64,000 nucleotides of DNA from Neelides folsomi (lineage: Eukaryota > Arthropoda > Collembola > Neelipleona > Neelidae). Positions 1 to 14,965 of this stretch are shown in pieces (the stretch's first letter is position 1; every line of letters starts with the position of its first letter). The position numbers and the translations under genes were made by a program. The stretch covers positions 62,001 through 126,000 of the forward strand of contig JAQGBZ010000099.1 of NCBI GenBank assembly GCA_034687125.1, in the 5' to 3' direction. The notes beneath the pieces were generated by a model. The model was not told the DNA's origin. It saw only the letters and a list, made by a program, of their open reading frames with translations, and searched no databases.

Positions 1-2395
1 TAAATATATGGTATATTTTACACAGAAGGTCTTTTCCCACCTTCGTTTGAAATTCTCTGAAAGTTGTTGTTCGGTAAATCGTCTCAAGATTCATTAGTGG
101 AATGGGATTTGGTGGTGATGTGGAAAATGAATTTAAGCTCTCTGTTTTTTCCTCTACTTAATTTGACAACTCGAGATCTTATCTCTGTAGACGAAGAGTT
201 AAGGTAGATTTAAGAGTGACAGGTGAGGCTCATTTCCCTCTGGGACACATATTTGGTGACAAAGTTGGGAGAGAGCCGCCGTGTCCAGAATTTACGACCC
301 TGCTAAAATGAAACCCTTAAACCTCTCTCAACAACTTTTTACGGACAGACTCCGACCACCCAATGGAAAGAACCAAAGTCGATTCTCAGCTTTCAACTTC
401 TTTTTTATTCTGTGTGGGGCGGCTTCTTTTCGCCTTCGTCATTCCACTCGTCTGACGAGATTCGTCGGGCCAAAATAATAATGCTCATTCTAAATCACCC
501 TCAGGAAGGTGAAGCCACACTTTTGCCAAACGAGACACTTCAACAACATCCACTTTGCCACGTACGATCCTTTATGTTCACAATGATGAAACGGTCAAAA
601 GGCCGGGGTTTTAATGCCGCACATGGAACACTCAAAGAGTCTCTCCACTTGTATATATAAAATACAAATGTATATGAAATCCTATATATAAAATCGTGTA
701 TGAAATTTTATATCTGTGAATAAAGTGTATATGAATTCATATATGAAATATATTAAATCCTACTTGAGGGGTTGTGAAATCTATTGGCTCTTAAAGAACA
801 GAGGGCTACTCAGCCTGGAGAGTTAATCTCCAACGATAGAATTTTGTTGTAGAGTTTTGTAGAGTTAGCCATGGAGGGTGTTTGTTATTTAAAGTATATT
901 TAAAAGGGTGGATCATATTTTAATGTGGATGTGGCTGAGTCCCAGCATGGTTCTTCTTCCTTCACACGCCATGCCCCTCAAATTGCCAATAAATAACCAG
1001 GGGCAGTTGGTTGAAGTGGAAGGTGTGGGGGATGAGAGATCTTTCCAACTGCACGCCGTCAAGGCGCCGGGGGATGAAGAAAATGAGGAGAATGAGTTGC
1101 TCATTCTCCAACCTTTATTTATCCAAAGAGGGGAGGTTGAGAATCCTTCGTGATTGAAGAGAAGAAAAAATAAATTGATGTGAGCCGACAAGTATTAAAT
1201 AATAATAAACCCTCACTGACTCAACGAGCTCTTCAAAACGACCCGCGTCTCGTCAATATCACCATACAAATAACTACACACAGCTCCTACGCTTTTTAAT
1301 AAGGAATTCATTAAAGATCTCTTTCATATCATACAGATCTTATTAAATTAAATATCTCTCACTTAAATATCTATCTTTAAAGATTCATATTCTAATTAAC
1401 CATTAAGCTTTCAATTTAAGAGCCAGGGAAGTTAAATTAGGTAAATTAACCAAGGTTGGATTAAATACATTATGATTAAATTACAGTAGGGTTTAATAGA
1501 TTTAAGATTTAATACAGTATGGTTTGTAAGTGGAGCGATTGAAACGGGAAAATTAAAAAAACGGGATTTCCTCATTAGCACTTGGAAGTGGTGAAGGTGC
1601 GTGGAATGAATTAGGTGGATTAATTATTTCATTAGAAGGAGGCGGAGTTAATTGAATCTTCTTCCCATTCAATTACGCCTCCTTGACTTGATCCAGAGGA
1701 AGGAGAAGCTGTGTAGTTGGGTTATGAAGTTCCATATCTGTACACAGACTGTGTATCAAGTATACAGTGTGTGTAGTAAAGAAGGAGCATTTGAATTCAT
1801 TGTAAAGAAGAAGCATTTTGTCCCGGCGGGGAGGGACGTGGAAGGGGAAGTGTGTTGGCGGGGAGTTGGGAGGAGGCGAAGAGGGCAAAGCCGGAGAAAT
1901 AAATTCCCGTCAACTAATCGGCCGCTGTCACGAGATAACATTTTCCAGGGCCGTTGGTTTGACAGGCGGTCTATCTAATGCAGAGACCCATGATAAATGG
2001 CCTACTTTGAGAGCTACTTTCGAGCCCCCCTCCTCCATCATCTCAGACCAGACCAATGCTACCTTCCACTTCTCATCAACGCACACACACTCACTCAAAT
2101 GTGTTTAAAGTCTTTTCCAGTCCAGGTCGACCGTTCTCGTTAAAGGAAAGAACCTAAGGAGCTCTTATTACTTCACTAATTTTACTATGTAGGATACATC
2201 GGGATGGAAATGGCCCTTAACAGTTGTTACACAAAAGTGTACAAAAGTCAGATTCTTCGTCCTTGTTTTTATCCTGATAATTCAACAATTCAACACCCGT
2301 GTCAACAATTACACAAAATTGTCATAATTTATAGATATTCCTGATAATAGGATAATTATGCAATTTGCATCCATGTGATAATTATCATTTACTAG

Positions 2396-2471
2396 TACAG
2401 GGTGCGTAAAAATTTGCTTTTTTAAATTGACAATCATATAAAAAAGAAAGCAAATTTTGATCCACCCTGTA
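2396..2471. mobile_element. Mini hairpin MITE, mariner-type ends (copy 1)
   Basis: The element begins with TACAGGGTG and ends with CACCCTGTA. The inner arms (a TTTGCTTTTTTA-like word on the left, AAAGAAAGCAAATTTTG on the right) are complementary, so almost the whole 76 bp can fold into one hairpin. TA at both edges fits the TA target duplication of Tc1/mariner elements. It has no coding capacity. It shares ends and arm sequence with copies near 15.9, 29.9, 45.3 and 61.2 kb. Confidence 0.75.
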
Positions 2472-3970
2472 CATTATTTTACATAATTATGTACAATAAT
2501 TGTGAATATAGAAATATCATTAACGACGCAAAATAAGCTTTCTAGATATTTTTTCCAATTTAAATATTACACATACCCTACTATATGCTACATCAATTTA
2601 CAAATACTTATTTTTTATATATTATATATGTATATTAGTAGAAATACTTGTATTATTTTGTATATAAGGCTGTATTAATTCTTATGGTTATGTAAAGACT
2701 TAAGAAAAAAACGTTGGTTGTGAACGCAAGGCGTGAAAAGTTGACATCTTTTATTTTCTTCATAAACGAATGTTGAAGAAAATGTGAAGTTGATGGGTTC
2801 CGTATGGTTTTGAAGGACGAAGTCTTTCATGACTCGTTGGAGTAGAAAGTAGCTTTCATTGTTGAATAAAAGAGGAAATCATAACTCATGTGAGATTTGA
2901 ATTGGATTGACTTGCTACGGGGAAAAGGGTCTCCCCCGTCTTGGGCCGTCTTTTATTTTAGTTTAAAAGGTTCCTTTGAACTCTCTTAAGCTCCTTTCAA
3001 CAAGGATTGGGGAATCGAATGAAAAATTTTTGAGCAAATACGACCGCCCTTATCCTATATAAACTAAACCTATAAACATAAAATAAATGCATCTAAACTA
3101 AACGTATATAAACTAAATGTAAAGATGTTCAAAGGAAGATGGTGGAGAAAGGTTTGAAATAACATTTTCTCTCTATATATTTATATTTATGATTCAATCC
3201 ACCCCTCCGTTCAATTGACTTTCTTGAATAAATTGGATTTCCCCCGTCCAAACTGCGTCATGAAAAAATTGATTCCTGGTCCCCCCCATTCATATCGTAT
3301 GAGTTCCTCGTAATCGGGAAGGAAAAGAGCAAATATTTTCTTTTCATAGTGTTTGTCTGTCCACAGCCAAACTTTCGTCCTCGTCTTCTTTGCATTCAAC
3401 TGAGGGCTCAGACAGATATTCATATATGTACTTGTACACTTATTGGTTGTTGGTAGTAATACGAATTGGTTATATGAGAACCGGAGTCGCCATCAGTCAG
3501 CCGTCAATGTCTCTCCGACACTTGAATAAAGAAATCAATCAAATTGTGTACATAGTAATCAATCAATCAAGGAGGATGAAGGGGATGAGAATTAATGGGA
3601 AAAACAAGCTGACAATATGAGATAAGTGATGAAATGGAGAGGATTACCTTATTATCATCATTCAACATGTGTTCAGATATGTCTTCCCTTCCCCACAACA
3701 CACGAATTAGATAATTTTGTTGTTACAGAGGATCCAACGGAATTTATTTACACATTGATCCATTCATTCAATTAATCGTTTATTAAACCACTTTATTCCT
3801 CTTAATACAATTTATCTCTCGCAAATGAAGTGAATGAATTTATGAATTTATGAATTTACAAATGAATTTAAAACTTTCAATAATATAAAAATGCAATATT
3901 ATCAATTTACACAAATACATACACTTTACTTATAATTTATAATAACACTATAATACATATAACCATCTAG

Positions 3971-3995
3971 GTATGTATGTATGTATGTATGTATA
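3971..3995. repeat. GTAT tetranucleotide microsatellite
   Basis: Six tandem copies of GTAT/TATG in an AT-rich stretch. It is an ordinary simple repeat with no visible coding context. Confidence 0.9.
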
Positions 3996-6900
3996 ATGTA
4001 TTGTAATATTTAATGTGTATCTGTATGCATAGCCTCATTCTCAATTTATTTAATAAATGAATAATGAAGTGTTACATTGTTCAATAAGAGCAATTATGGT
4101 CTTTATAAGATAAAAGGTTCGTTGAAGGGTTAATGGTATTACGGGAGTGTTTTGGTTCCGGTCAAATCATATTTTAAAAAAAAACCAGATTGTCCGTGGC
4201 GTCCTGATAATAAGTTTAGTTGAGGGATTTAGCGGGTAAGTTGGGGGCGGATTTTCGGCCCCCAGACTCTGGGAGTAATATGAGGAGAGACACGGAGCAC
4301 TTTGTATAACTGACGGTTTGATTTATGGGATGATTGTGGCCGCTGTTGTCCGGGACTCGAGTAGATAATCTTCTTCGGTCTTTTGGAATCTCGGGGCGGG
4401 TTGAGTGGTTGATGGTCCCTGTCACCCCCATTGACACTCTCATCACTCGACGACCACCCTCCACTCCCTTCTCAGCTTACGCCGTAACTCGAACCTCCGT
4501 CTTTACAACTCACCCGTCACTCAACTCACCGCCACTGTGGCGGTGAATTAAAATATCCTCTCACGAACCATCTCATGTGAACATGAATCCAACATGAACA
4601 TTTTACCTTCACCTGTCTCCTCCGCCCATCCACCTCAGCTCTCAGTGAGAGAAAACTTAAAAGCTTTCCTAACTACATAAAATTCCTCCTCCTGCTTGCC
4701 CTCAACCAAAGACTCAGCTTTTATTATTATGATTATACAACTTGGTCCATGTAGAGCATAATGGGCCAAATGAGTCTGTTGAGTGTCACCAATCATTTTT
4801 CATTCTACTTTATATTATGTTCCTTCCATTTAATGCAGCTCATCTTCAGTGTCTTGGAAGAATGAAAGTGAATGGGATCTTGTCGACAGCCCCCGTCAAC
4901 TTACGGGAAAAGGTGAGATTGAAGAGAGAGAAAAAAAGAAGGCTGTTTCATCTCATTAGACTTTCAGAGGGTGAGTGACGCCTTTGATAAATATTGACGT
5001 GGATAGACACATGCAAATAAGATCCCTCCGTCCCAAGGATTCTGAATATTAAAACGCATTCAAAAGTCCATCAGCTGTCAGAACCTCTGTTCGCCTCTCT
5101 TCACCAACATAGGTAAATACTATTTTAATCTTACGCTATAACCAACCACACTTTTATCTTAATACTCACAGACTTACACTTAGAAGCTTTGTTAGAATAG
5201 AAGAATATGCATATTAAAAAAATACCATACATATATTAAAATATGTTATTATAAAGTATGTAATATAACTTCTTAAGTACGTTCCTGACAGATAGTTTAA
5301 TTGTCCGAGTTCAATAAATAAAGTCCTTGGCCTGGGCACATTATTTTTAATGAAATTAATTTTAACTTTTCATTCTTCCTCTTTGGTTGATGAGTTCTCA
5401 AAAGCTACTTTCACATCGAGGAAATAAAAGATGTGCCGTGCATAATTTCATTGCATAATATCTCTCATAATAAATGCATCATTATTCATTAAGGTGCTTA
5501 GATAAAATAAATTCATATATTAAGTTTCCATTCAACCAAACTATTAATTTTTTCTTTGGAGTTTTTACAAAAGTTACATCGATTAACCAATATAACAATA
5601 CATGTACAAATGCTAGCAATAACAATAAGTATATTATACTTGTAATAAGTATAATATATTTAATGTTATTGTTAATGTATAGTAATTGCTATGAGTAAAA
5701 GTAAGGATTTATATGTAATATGTATGTATTCAATATGGATATGTATTTCCATACATTTCGTATAAACTGCGTAAGAGTAGATGTGAGCTGAAAGTGAAAT
5801 TAAAGAAACTCCTTGAACTAAAATGCTCCTTCTCCCAAACTGAGATTGATGGTTCGTATTTAGGCAAGGAGGAGGACTCGTCTGTAGAATTCTAAATTTG
5901 ATATAATTATTTTGATTGATGATTTGTGAGAGTAGGCTGTTCTATCCATCACTTAAATTACTAAGATTCTTCTTCAGCCTTCACGCCCACTCAAGTCTCG
6001 TGGGGAGCCACCGGCTGAGAATCTTCAAATCCAAACCTAACCAAACCATTCTCTTTCCAATCCTTTCTTCAAATCTCTAATACTTCTTCAAATCTCCTAA
6101 TTACAATCATCTCCCCTCTCAAAGATCAATTAATTGTCCTTAGTAAGCAGAGCTCCGGGTTGTAAATAGCAAATGAAAATGAGCGTATCTTCTCAGTCTC
6201 GGTCAGTATAATTTAATGTGGGACGTTTCCATTAAATTTATGAGTTATGGGAGTCATAATAGGTAGAAATGCCCCATTTGAGAGAATCCTAATGGAGGAA
6301 CCGGGTGAGGAAGAAAAGGGAGAATCCCCATTTGTTTCAGGACGACTCGAAAGAGGGGAAATATTACAACGACGATATCGCGTGAGGGAAGAGGGGAATA
6401 AATCATTTGGGTGGAGAGAAACAAACCGTTTCTTCTTTATCTCTTCATCCCGCATTTTCGGAGTTGTAATTGAACTCCTCTTGATATCCAACGAGTTCTC
6501 ATACAGTATATTGGTAATTCCTTCTACATAAATTGTACCCGGGTTAAGGAAGGCGAAGAAGGCCGTTTATGCGAAGGGAGGTCAAAGGGTTTGTTCCGTG
6601 GTTTAACGATAAATTTCCCTCACTGAGGGAGAGAACTGCTGACTTGGTGAGTTGTTGAGGAAGGGTTGATATGCCGTGTCAATTGGATTTGAAGCTGGGG
6701 TGGATGACAAATGGCTCCGCTGTCCCAACTGACACGAGCCGGCTTGTTATTTTCTAACCCCGCCCGTCACCAGTGGTTTTCCGAGGGGAGAAACCTTCAC
6801 TGGTGAAATATACTCTCCACTTCATTGAGGGAATACATCATTCGGCCGGCGGAATAATGGCAATTAGGCTCTGATTCATGGACTCATGTCGTGATAGGAT

Positions 6901-7160
6901 AATACTATGTCGGCTAATGCGAGATCACGGCTTAAACCCAGAACCCTTTTTTTCTTTCTCCTATGTATATGGAGCCATATCTATGCCGATCCAATTTTAG
7001 ATTATCAATCCTCATATACAATTTTTAAACCTTGGAGCATTTGATTGCCCAATGAAAATATATGGCCTTTTTTTCTTAGCCCTTAGAATTTCTCTATGGA
7101 GAAAATATTATATTTATATACCGATATGTACTGTACATTTACATGCATGTATGAGTTTTA

Positions 7161-7192
7161 TAGGATAGGATAGGTTAGGATAGGATAGGATA
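7161..7192. repeat. TAGGA short tandem repeat with TTAGG unit
   Basis: Tandem TAGGA pentamers with one GGTTAGGA variant. The word is one step from the arthropod telomere repeat TTAGG, but the array is short and degenerate. It is probably a simple repeat. Confidence 0.8.
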
Positions 7193-8313
7193 TATGAATA
7201 TATAAACATACAGTATAAATATTATTAAGATTATATATGGTCTTCGTATATTGGGTTTATTTTAAGAGGAATCTTGGGTTTTCAATGGCAATAAAAGATT
7301 ATAAAAAGAGCTTCGGTTCATGTTTACTGTGTAGTTGTTATATGAAGAGTATGATATTCATAAGGAGTTTGTAAGCTGAGATTAGAGTTCATATCCATTG
7401 AGTTCTTCTTCCTGACCTGCTGAGCGGGTTGTTCGTTCCTGGGGCTTGATCTCAAAGGCTCGCCGAAATTTATGAAGCTTCAGATAGAAGAAGATGAATG
7501 AGTCTTGAGATAGCTTTATTTATTCATCAAGTGGAAAAGAGGATGGGAATGAGAGTAAGCACTCAGGCAAACCGCAATCCAAACCCAAACCACTTCAACC
7601 CCCAACACCATCAACACAAACAAGGCGAATCACTCCAAAAATCCCGAACCTTCCCCTTTTACAGGAGAATTCATTTGCCGTCGGTTGGACGTTAAGACAT
7701 CATAAGATCTCATCGGCAGCTCACCAAACATAAACTGGATTCACAGGAGGAACATAAACAGAGAGTTGTAATAAAACTCAACCCGGCCTCCAACTCTCTA
7801 ATTTCTCGGCCCTATATAATTACTGCTTTTACAGTACAACAATTTATTCGTCTAGACAAATACAAAATTCTGGTTAAATAGTGAGAATGGATAGAATAAG
7901 TAATATACAATATGTACAATACAATACAGGTACAATATATACATGTACAAAATATGTATTTATGTATAGAGTGAAGAAAGGTTTAAATAATAATAATAAT
8001 ACATGGAGATCTTTTCCTCACTCTCACATCCAGTTACACACGTTCCACCTTAACGCTTAAAAATTTAAGACCAGAAAATGTTTTATTATATATTTTGCAC
8101 CTGACCATTGGTTCTTGTTTAACTACTGCTAGACATTCAGTGAACTCGAAATTAAAAGGAGAAAATTGCGGTAAAATTATGTGCAATATTAGTGTTTAAG
8201 TAAAAGTATAATGTCTGCTAATAACCACCTTTGGGATATTTACGATAAAGTTTCAAAAATGTTCCAAAGGGGTTATCTAAGGTTAATATTATAAGAAATG
8301 AAAATAACCAGAA

Positions 8314-8452
8314 AACATTAACATTTAACTAGCATTAACATTTAACTAGCATTAACATTTAACTAGCATTAACATTTAACTTACATTAATTTACATTAAC
8401 ATTAAACTAACATTAACTTTACATTAACATTTAATTTTACATTAAAATCCAA
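8314..8452. repeat. 17-bp tandem repeat, AACATTTAACTAGCATT unit
   Basis: Three near-perfect copies of a 17-bp unit (AACATTTAACTAGCATT) are followed by increasingly diverged ATTAACATT/ACATTAA copies up to about 8450. This is an AT-rich minisatellite with no ORF through it. Confidence 0.85.
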
Positions 8453-9503
8453 ATATTGTAAAGACTTTTTTGCTAAATTATAAAATCAATTACAACAACA
8501 TTGAAATATTTATTAAGCTTTCGCGGCTCCAAACAAGTGTAAATAAATCATTGTGATTTATTGCAAAAGAAGTTTTTTTTATTAAAATAATGTTTCGAAT
8601 TGAGTTGGAAAGAAATAAATGTGAAGGATTGACATCACGTGTTGTGAAAGTGTATGATTAAAATTTATATGATTAAACCCGGAGCAAGTTTATTATAAAT
8701 TATATACACAAATAAGCGGAAGTAAAAGCAAATCATACATTTAGCATATCAAATGACTTCAAATGTTTCTAATGTCTAAGTCAGCATTATTAGTCTTAAA
8801 CCAGATAGTTGTAATTTGGTATTGAATTCCGTGCAGGAGCTCATTGAGGTGAAACAATTAAAATAATTGTAATGAAAGGGGGGAGAAGGAGGAGAATCCC
8901 GTTTTGACACTTTGATTACAGGCTCTCCCCACAAATCAAAGGGCTATTTAGTGGGAATAAATGGTTATCTTTATGGGGCCATTGTCGGGGTCGGCGGCTC
9001 TTTGCTTCTCTTCCCCCTCCGTCTGAGTCGGAATGGTTTATGGGCCGCGTCGCTCCTCTTTCACCTCTCAGAGACGCCCTTTCATTTGAATGGACTCAGG
9101 TCCATTTAGCTCTCTTGGAAAATGGCCTCTTCTTATGACCCTTGGAAATGGGGATGGAACAAATACTCGTTCCTCACCTGTCTTCCCCTTAACATACACA
9201 TTTGCATGCGGAGGAAGCTCAAAAACTAATCGTCTGCATTCATCAACATCAAATAAAATAAAACATGAATTAACCAACCAGGGAAGGAAATGATGATCAA
9301 TGTCTCATTACAATTCACAAGATATCTCCACATTAAACATCTTCCCTATCATTCACTTCATTATTACTAACCATTCAATTCGACGCTAATCATTCTATCG
9401 TCGTCTTTGGCTCCATTTTGGAATTATCCTTAAACTTGCCATATTTTTTTTTATTATATTAACTCCTCATACAGATAATGATGCTCCGTTAATATATTTC
9501 ATC

Positions 9504-9520
9504 TACAGGGTGTTTCGTAT
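9504..9520 (+). mobile_element. Solo MITE end (TACAGGGTG)
   Basis: The sequence TACAGGGTGTTTCG matches the terminal word of the mini hairpin elements. No complementary CACCCTGTA end lies within a few hundred bases. It is either a decayed element or a chance match. Confidence 0.35.
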
Positions 9521-11999
9521 GTAGCTAATATATGTATGTATGGTATGCACATCTGTGTAGAAGTATTATCATGTAAATTGTTAATGTTAGTAATTATAAT
9601 TTTATAAATTATTGACATTAAGTATGGAGGAACAATAGAAAATATATGTATGGTATTGTGTTAGTTGTTTAATATGTAAGGAGTATAAGTAGGTAAGTTT
9701 TGAATGATAAGCGGAAACTTCGCTCATGAACATTACCTATTGTTTTCTCCCTACAAATCATTCAATCTTGAGTGAGATCACAACGAGGTCTAACAATACG
9801 TATATGTGTATGGTACATAGATTCCACCATTTTAATTTATACGGTAATGGAAGGAACGGAAGGGTTTATGTCCCTTTTTGCTCCTAGAATTTATGCAGTA
9901 GTGCAATTCATTGCAGATTTATCGCCATTCTCCCCTCTCTTCGATCCAATTACAGGGGTCGTATATGGGGAAGGAGAGTCGTTTCAATAAGTCATAAGGG
10001 TTGAGTGGAACATAAATCTCTCGGCTACGAAGGAGAGGAATGAATGTATAATTGGGGGCAGTCCACTTCCATTAACAATTGTCAGAGTGAGAAGTTGGTG
10101 GAGTTTGACAGAGATCTACGGCTTCCTACTCACATTCACAAACATACTTATGGAGAGATGAAGATGAGGGTTGTACTTAAACAACCATCAAACTCCTACG
10201 ACGCCAATTCTCAAATGAAGGACGTGAGGTGGAAGATAAAATACACGTTTAACTATATCCATTCCCACCTTAAGAGTTAATAGAAATAATACATTATAAA
10301 AATTATAACAATATAACCAAAAAATTTATTATTTTATATTTGTAGATATTACAATAAGTATTTGTTGAATTTGCAATTTGGTAATTTTAGTTGAAACTGA
10401 TTTTATTAGAAAATTCTTCTATTTTTTGTAGGCTTTCGACTTGAGGTGTTAAGAATGGAAACTGGAAAGGAAATGAATTGTCGAATTTGATTTGATTTAT
10501 GTAATCTGGTCTGATTAAAGAGAGTATTTTGGTAGGAGGGGAATTAGGGGATGATTTGGGTTGGAGCCGGGCGGCAGACGACTTGGCGGCTTGCCGACGA
10601 CCAAAATCCTCCTCATTAAATGAGAAATGAAAAGGTGGGTTCGGCTCCTCACGACCTCTTTCTCACCAATTCCCTTCCCCAAATCCCCCACAAAATGTAT
10701 CATTAGACAAACGTACATTGTTTATTATCCTATTATTTCTTCCGCCATGTCTCATAACCTCTGTAATCTCACAACTATAATTTCTCTTCCCTCAAGAAGT
10801 AATAGATTGACAAATGAGGGGCTGAAGCTTTTATACCTTTTACTTTCATGTTTCCAATTTCTTAAAAAAATGTTCTTTTTAATGAGCGACTCAAAAATCA
10901 AATTGAGCGCCGAACGTTGAAATTTGATCCAATTCATATTGAATTTCATTTGCTCTATCTGTACCATATAATGTACCATTAGTGGATCATAATGGATCAT
11001 AACAAGATCAATTTTAAGGCTTCAATTTAATGCTTTAATTTTAATGCTTTCAAAAATTTCAGGATGGAAAATTGAATGAATTTTACACAAATTAGGTTTA
11101 CTTTTACATATTTGGGATTAGAATTAATATGAGGATTTTACTGCGTAGTTTAAGAACATTTGAAAGTGGATTCTAATTTGTAGTGTATCAATTACTTAGA
11201 AAGTACTTTACATTAATTGTAAGCAGAGCAGAAAGTTAATGTCACATATTTCAATCTAACGGCATATTCATTGCTTGTTATTAACTCCTTGTTTAGTAGC
11301 TTAAACATGCTTACATTATACATTAAGTTAAAGCCTTATGGATATGAAGTCTTATGGATATGAAAGCTTATTCCTTCCCCTGTGGACTTGTGGACGTTTG
11401 CAGATGAAGGGAATGAAGACCTCTCTGGAAAGTGAATTAGGGTCTGGAGAATATTTGGGACTGGATGAGGGTCGAATAATGAAGTTGAGTGGATCGGTCG
11501 CCAGTCGGCTGTCCGCCGTCAACCACCCCCGTCAGTCATCTAAGAAAAGGAGCTGTCAGCTCCTCTCCACGAATGTCAATTTCCACCTCACTCGACTCAA
11601 GGAGTTAAAAATAAAAGGGAAGATGAGACATTTCTTCTGCCCTTAGATTGAGAACGAGTGACAGGTGTCATGTTTCCTCTTCAATAACTCCTTATCCTCA
11701 TTTACCAAATTATTGGCTTCAATCATCTTTCACTCCCAGATCTCTCGGACAACTCTCAGACAACTCTCGGACCACTCTGAAGATTCTCAATATTAAAAAC
11801 TCAGAACTTGATTTCTTCCCCACATTGAGTTATATTAAACCTTAAATGGGTGTTCAATTAGTTGGATCTGCTTTAGTCAATTTATTCAATTTTTTCTCAT
11901 TCACCTTGTGCGAGCTTTCTTAATAAATAAAATCTTGCGAGTTTCATCGACAGTTTTTGAAATGAACTCAATGAGCTTAACACAAGGCGCTATTTAATA

Positions 12000-12060
12000 A
12001 TACAGTATTTGTATACCAATAGTAATACAGTATTTGTATTTAATATAAAGTATTTGTATT
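12000..12060 (+). repeat. Three copies of TACAGTATTTGTAT-like unit
   Basis: The word TACAGTATTTGTAT (third copy TAAAGTATTTGTAT) occurs three times within about 60 bp, separated by short AT-rich spacers. It is a small direct-repeat cluster with no known function. Confidence 0.7.
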
Positions 12061-13331
12061 GTAAAATGTATTTTAATTTGTGTTAAGCTCCTATTTAAAG
12101 ATTTCCTTTGGTGGTGGGGAAATGTATGGTAAGATTGTATTTATAAGGTATTCTTTTGGTCGTTTTGGTCGTAGGAGTTGGTGGGGCCGGGGTGTAGGAA
12201 TATCTCATCTAGGAGTCTGCGGGAGGTGGACGTGTGTCAGCAGGAGAGAAGCTCAAAGGAGCTTCGCCATCCGACCACCCCAATGAGCCCTCCTTCACCA
12301 CCAGAACCCCATTAGGGAGAAGCATTACACATTCTCCGTCCGCCGCCGCCTTTGTTCCCAATTCTCAAAGTCATCATCATCACTCAGGGGAAGAGACACG
12401 GGGAGTGGAAATGGAAGTTTCTTCCTTGGGGAGTCTCCACAAAGACCCACAACCAAACTCACATTCAACAACACTCAAATCCTTTCACCTCCATCCTTCA
12501 AACAAAATCGAAGACTCAAAGGGACTCGAAGAACTTGAAGGAAATAATCGCTAAGAACAAATGTTGTCAACTAACCATTCTTATTCTTAGGAAATCTATT
12601 CCAATAATATTAATTCTATTATCAGATCTATATATTATTTTTATTGATTTCCTTATTAATTTCTTCATTTGTTTTCTCATTGACTTCAGAAGGATCATAA
12701 TGAATCGTTAACTTTAGACGAGGAATTGGAAAATTTTAATAGAATTAATTGGGAAGACTTTGGTCGTGTCATGATGTCAACTATGATTCTGTGCCTCTTG
12801 GTCCCGCCCATCAATCAGAGCCAGAGATCAGGGTCAATATATTACACGTAGAGAGAAAAGAGATGGATGGAGGGGGCAGCAACAAGTACGGAGGAAGCTA
12901 CTGGAAGGTATAATGGTGAAGGATAGTGAAGGGAAGAGTGGCGGACTGTCGGCGGCGAGGATTTGGAAGAGAGATCTGCTCAGTCATTGTGAGCTTCGCC
13001 CATTCATTTATTCACGTCAGCTCGCTCCTTCCCCATTACTCTCTCTGAAGCTGAGAAACGACTTGAATGATCTTCTTTTGAGGAGTGGGGAGGAAGATAA
13101 ATGAGCAGAGAGTGGACGGGGACGAGTAAAACATCATTTATATCTCGTGATGAATGATGGCCCTCCTCCTCTCTTCAAACCTTCAAAGGCCAATTGATCT
13201 CTGCCTTCCGAACCCAACAACCACCACTTTCAAAACCCCACTAACAACTCTCGACCTTACAACCACAGTCGTTCAAACGCCATCCTCCAGAAATTTTACA
13301 AATCCTTGGAAATTATAACTTAAAACCTATT

Positions 13332-13505
13332 GTAACCTAACCTAACTTAACCTAACTAACCTAATCTATGTAACTACAGTGTGTGTCTGTGCATTTTATA
13401 CATAAATTAAATAAAAACACATCGATTTAAGACACTTTGTACATTAACTTTACTAACCTAGCTTAATTAACATAGCTTAACTAACCTAACTAACATTTAA
13501 CTAAC
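13332..13505. repeat. Degenerate CCTAA (TTAGG-like) repeat patches
   Basis: A run of AACCTAACCTAACTTAACC-type sequence near 13332-13365 is followed by CTAACCTA/TTAACTAACC patches near 13449-13505. TTAGG is the usual arthropod telomere unit, so this could be interstitial telomere-like sequence. The units are too diverged to call it true telomeric DNA. Similar shorter patches occur at 21264-21290, 30911-30949, 40284-40300 and in a TAF3 intron near 56055. Confidence 0.6.
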
Positions 13506-14965
13506 CTACTGAGTAATATTAACTAACATTACTACCTTAGAATAGTTTTACATTACTAAAATAAATCCATTAACCTAATTAACATAACCTAACTTAACTA
13601 AGGATAAATAAATTGTAAATCGCTGTGTCCTTCTCCTCTCCACAATGGGGCAATTAAGTGTAAAGAATATTAAGGCGAAAGAGGGAAATAATTAATGGGG
13701 AAGGGGGGAGATGGGCATATCGAATCTCTAATGAGATTCTCTCCGACTGCACAATAAGAAAATAAAATTTACGACTTGATTTGATGGCGGAAAGGAGGGG
13801 AGGAGTGAAAAGGAGTGAAGCGAAAGGAGAATATAAAATTTATCTCTGTATAGAAAAAGACAACTACCATAAAATAAGAGATAAAATAATGGACACTTCC
13901 CTTTTACAATTACAATATTTATATTGACATTGATGCATTGAAGGCGGGGCTGGAAGGAGCCAGGTGTCCTCACCTTTCATGAGAATTCCCGCAATCATAA
14001 ATTATATTATGCAGGGACTGGGGAAGCCGACGACGTCCAGTTGGATAAATTACATTCATATTCCTCATAGCCAGGAGGGAATTTATAAATGGCTACTTCA
14101 AAGACTGTCGCCACTCGTGGATTTTTAATCTGCCGCCTTATGGTCGCTCAATTGAACTAAAGACGGGAATGAGATGATTTTATGGCCGCAAATGTTCTTC
14201 TTTTTCCAATATTGCCGCCAAGTTGTTACGACTCATTAATGAACCCGATTGACCCGCCAAGGGCTTGTAATTCCAATTCCAATTCTCACTAATATTACAA
14301 CTTCACAAGTTCACAAGTCGGCTTTGTTCATAAGAAACTCAACAGCACAATAAGACAATTAGAAGTTCTTCTTGAAGGAATTGGACAAAAGTTTGAAAAC
14401 AAATTTTACTGCTGGCGGGTATAATAATAATAAGGGTCTAACATTAAGTATATTACGCTCTATATTACACATTGCTCCCAACAATGGAGAATTTACCAAA
14501 AGTAATACAAATACAAATCCCATACAAATCCTACCATTTTTATTATTTTTCACAACTTGGAGCCCTTGGAGGTTTTCGGAGTCAAGTCACAATATTGAAA
14601 ATTTGTATAGTTTGAACCTTATGGAGTTAACACGGTTTATAGGTAGTAGGAGTAATATTTGTAGGCCCATTAACAAGTTCCCATTGAGGAGATGTAGAAG
14701 ACGGAATGAGTAGGTAAAAGGGATATGAAAGCCCATTATCACGAGAGTGGCCATAAAAGAAGCTGGGAAAGTTGAGTTCCCGACTTTCCATCTTACGACG
14801 CCGTGATTACGAGGCCATTATGGGGAATCTGGAGAGAGGCATAAAACGTCGGGCATTTTCCGTCTGGTGGCGGGTCTTGAGGAAATCCCCCCCAAAGCCC
14901 CGCTTATCTCCTCTAATTAAAAAGATTGGCCGCGAAGGTATGCTCCATTCTATTAACCCTAAGGT

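Noticed and set aside
12234-12711. Overlapping plus-strand frames of 106 and 119 codons, the second ending in an Ile/Phe-rich stretch
   Set aside because: Two frames read the same DNA and the hydrophobic end comes from ATT/TTA runs; no signal or homology.
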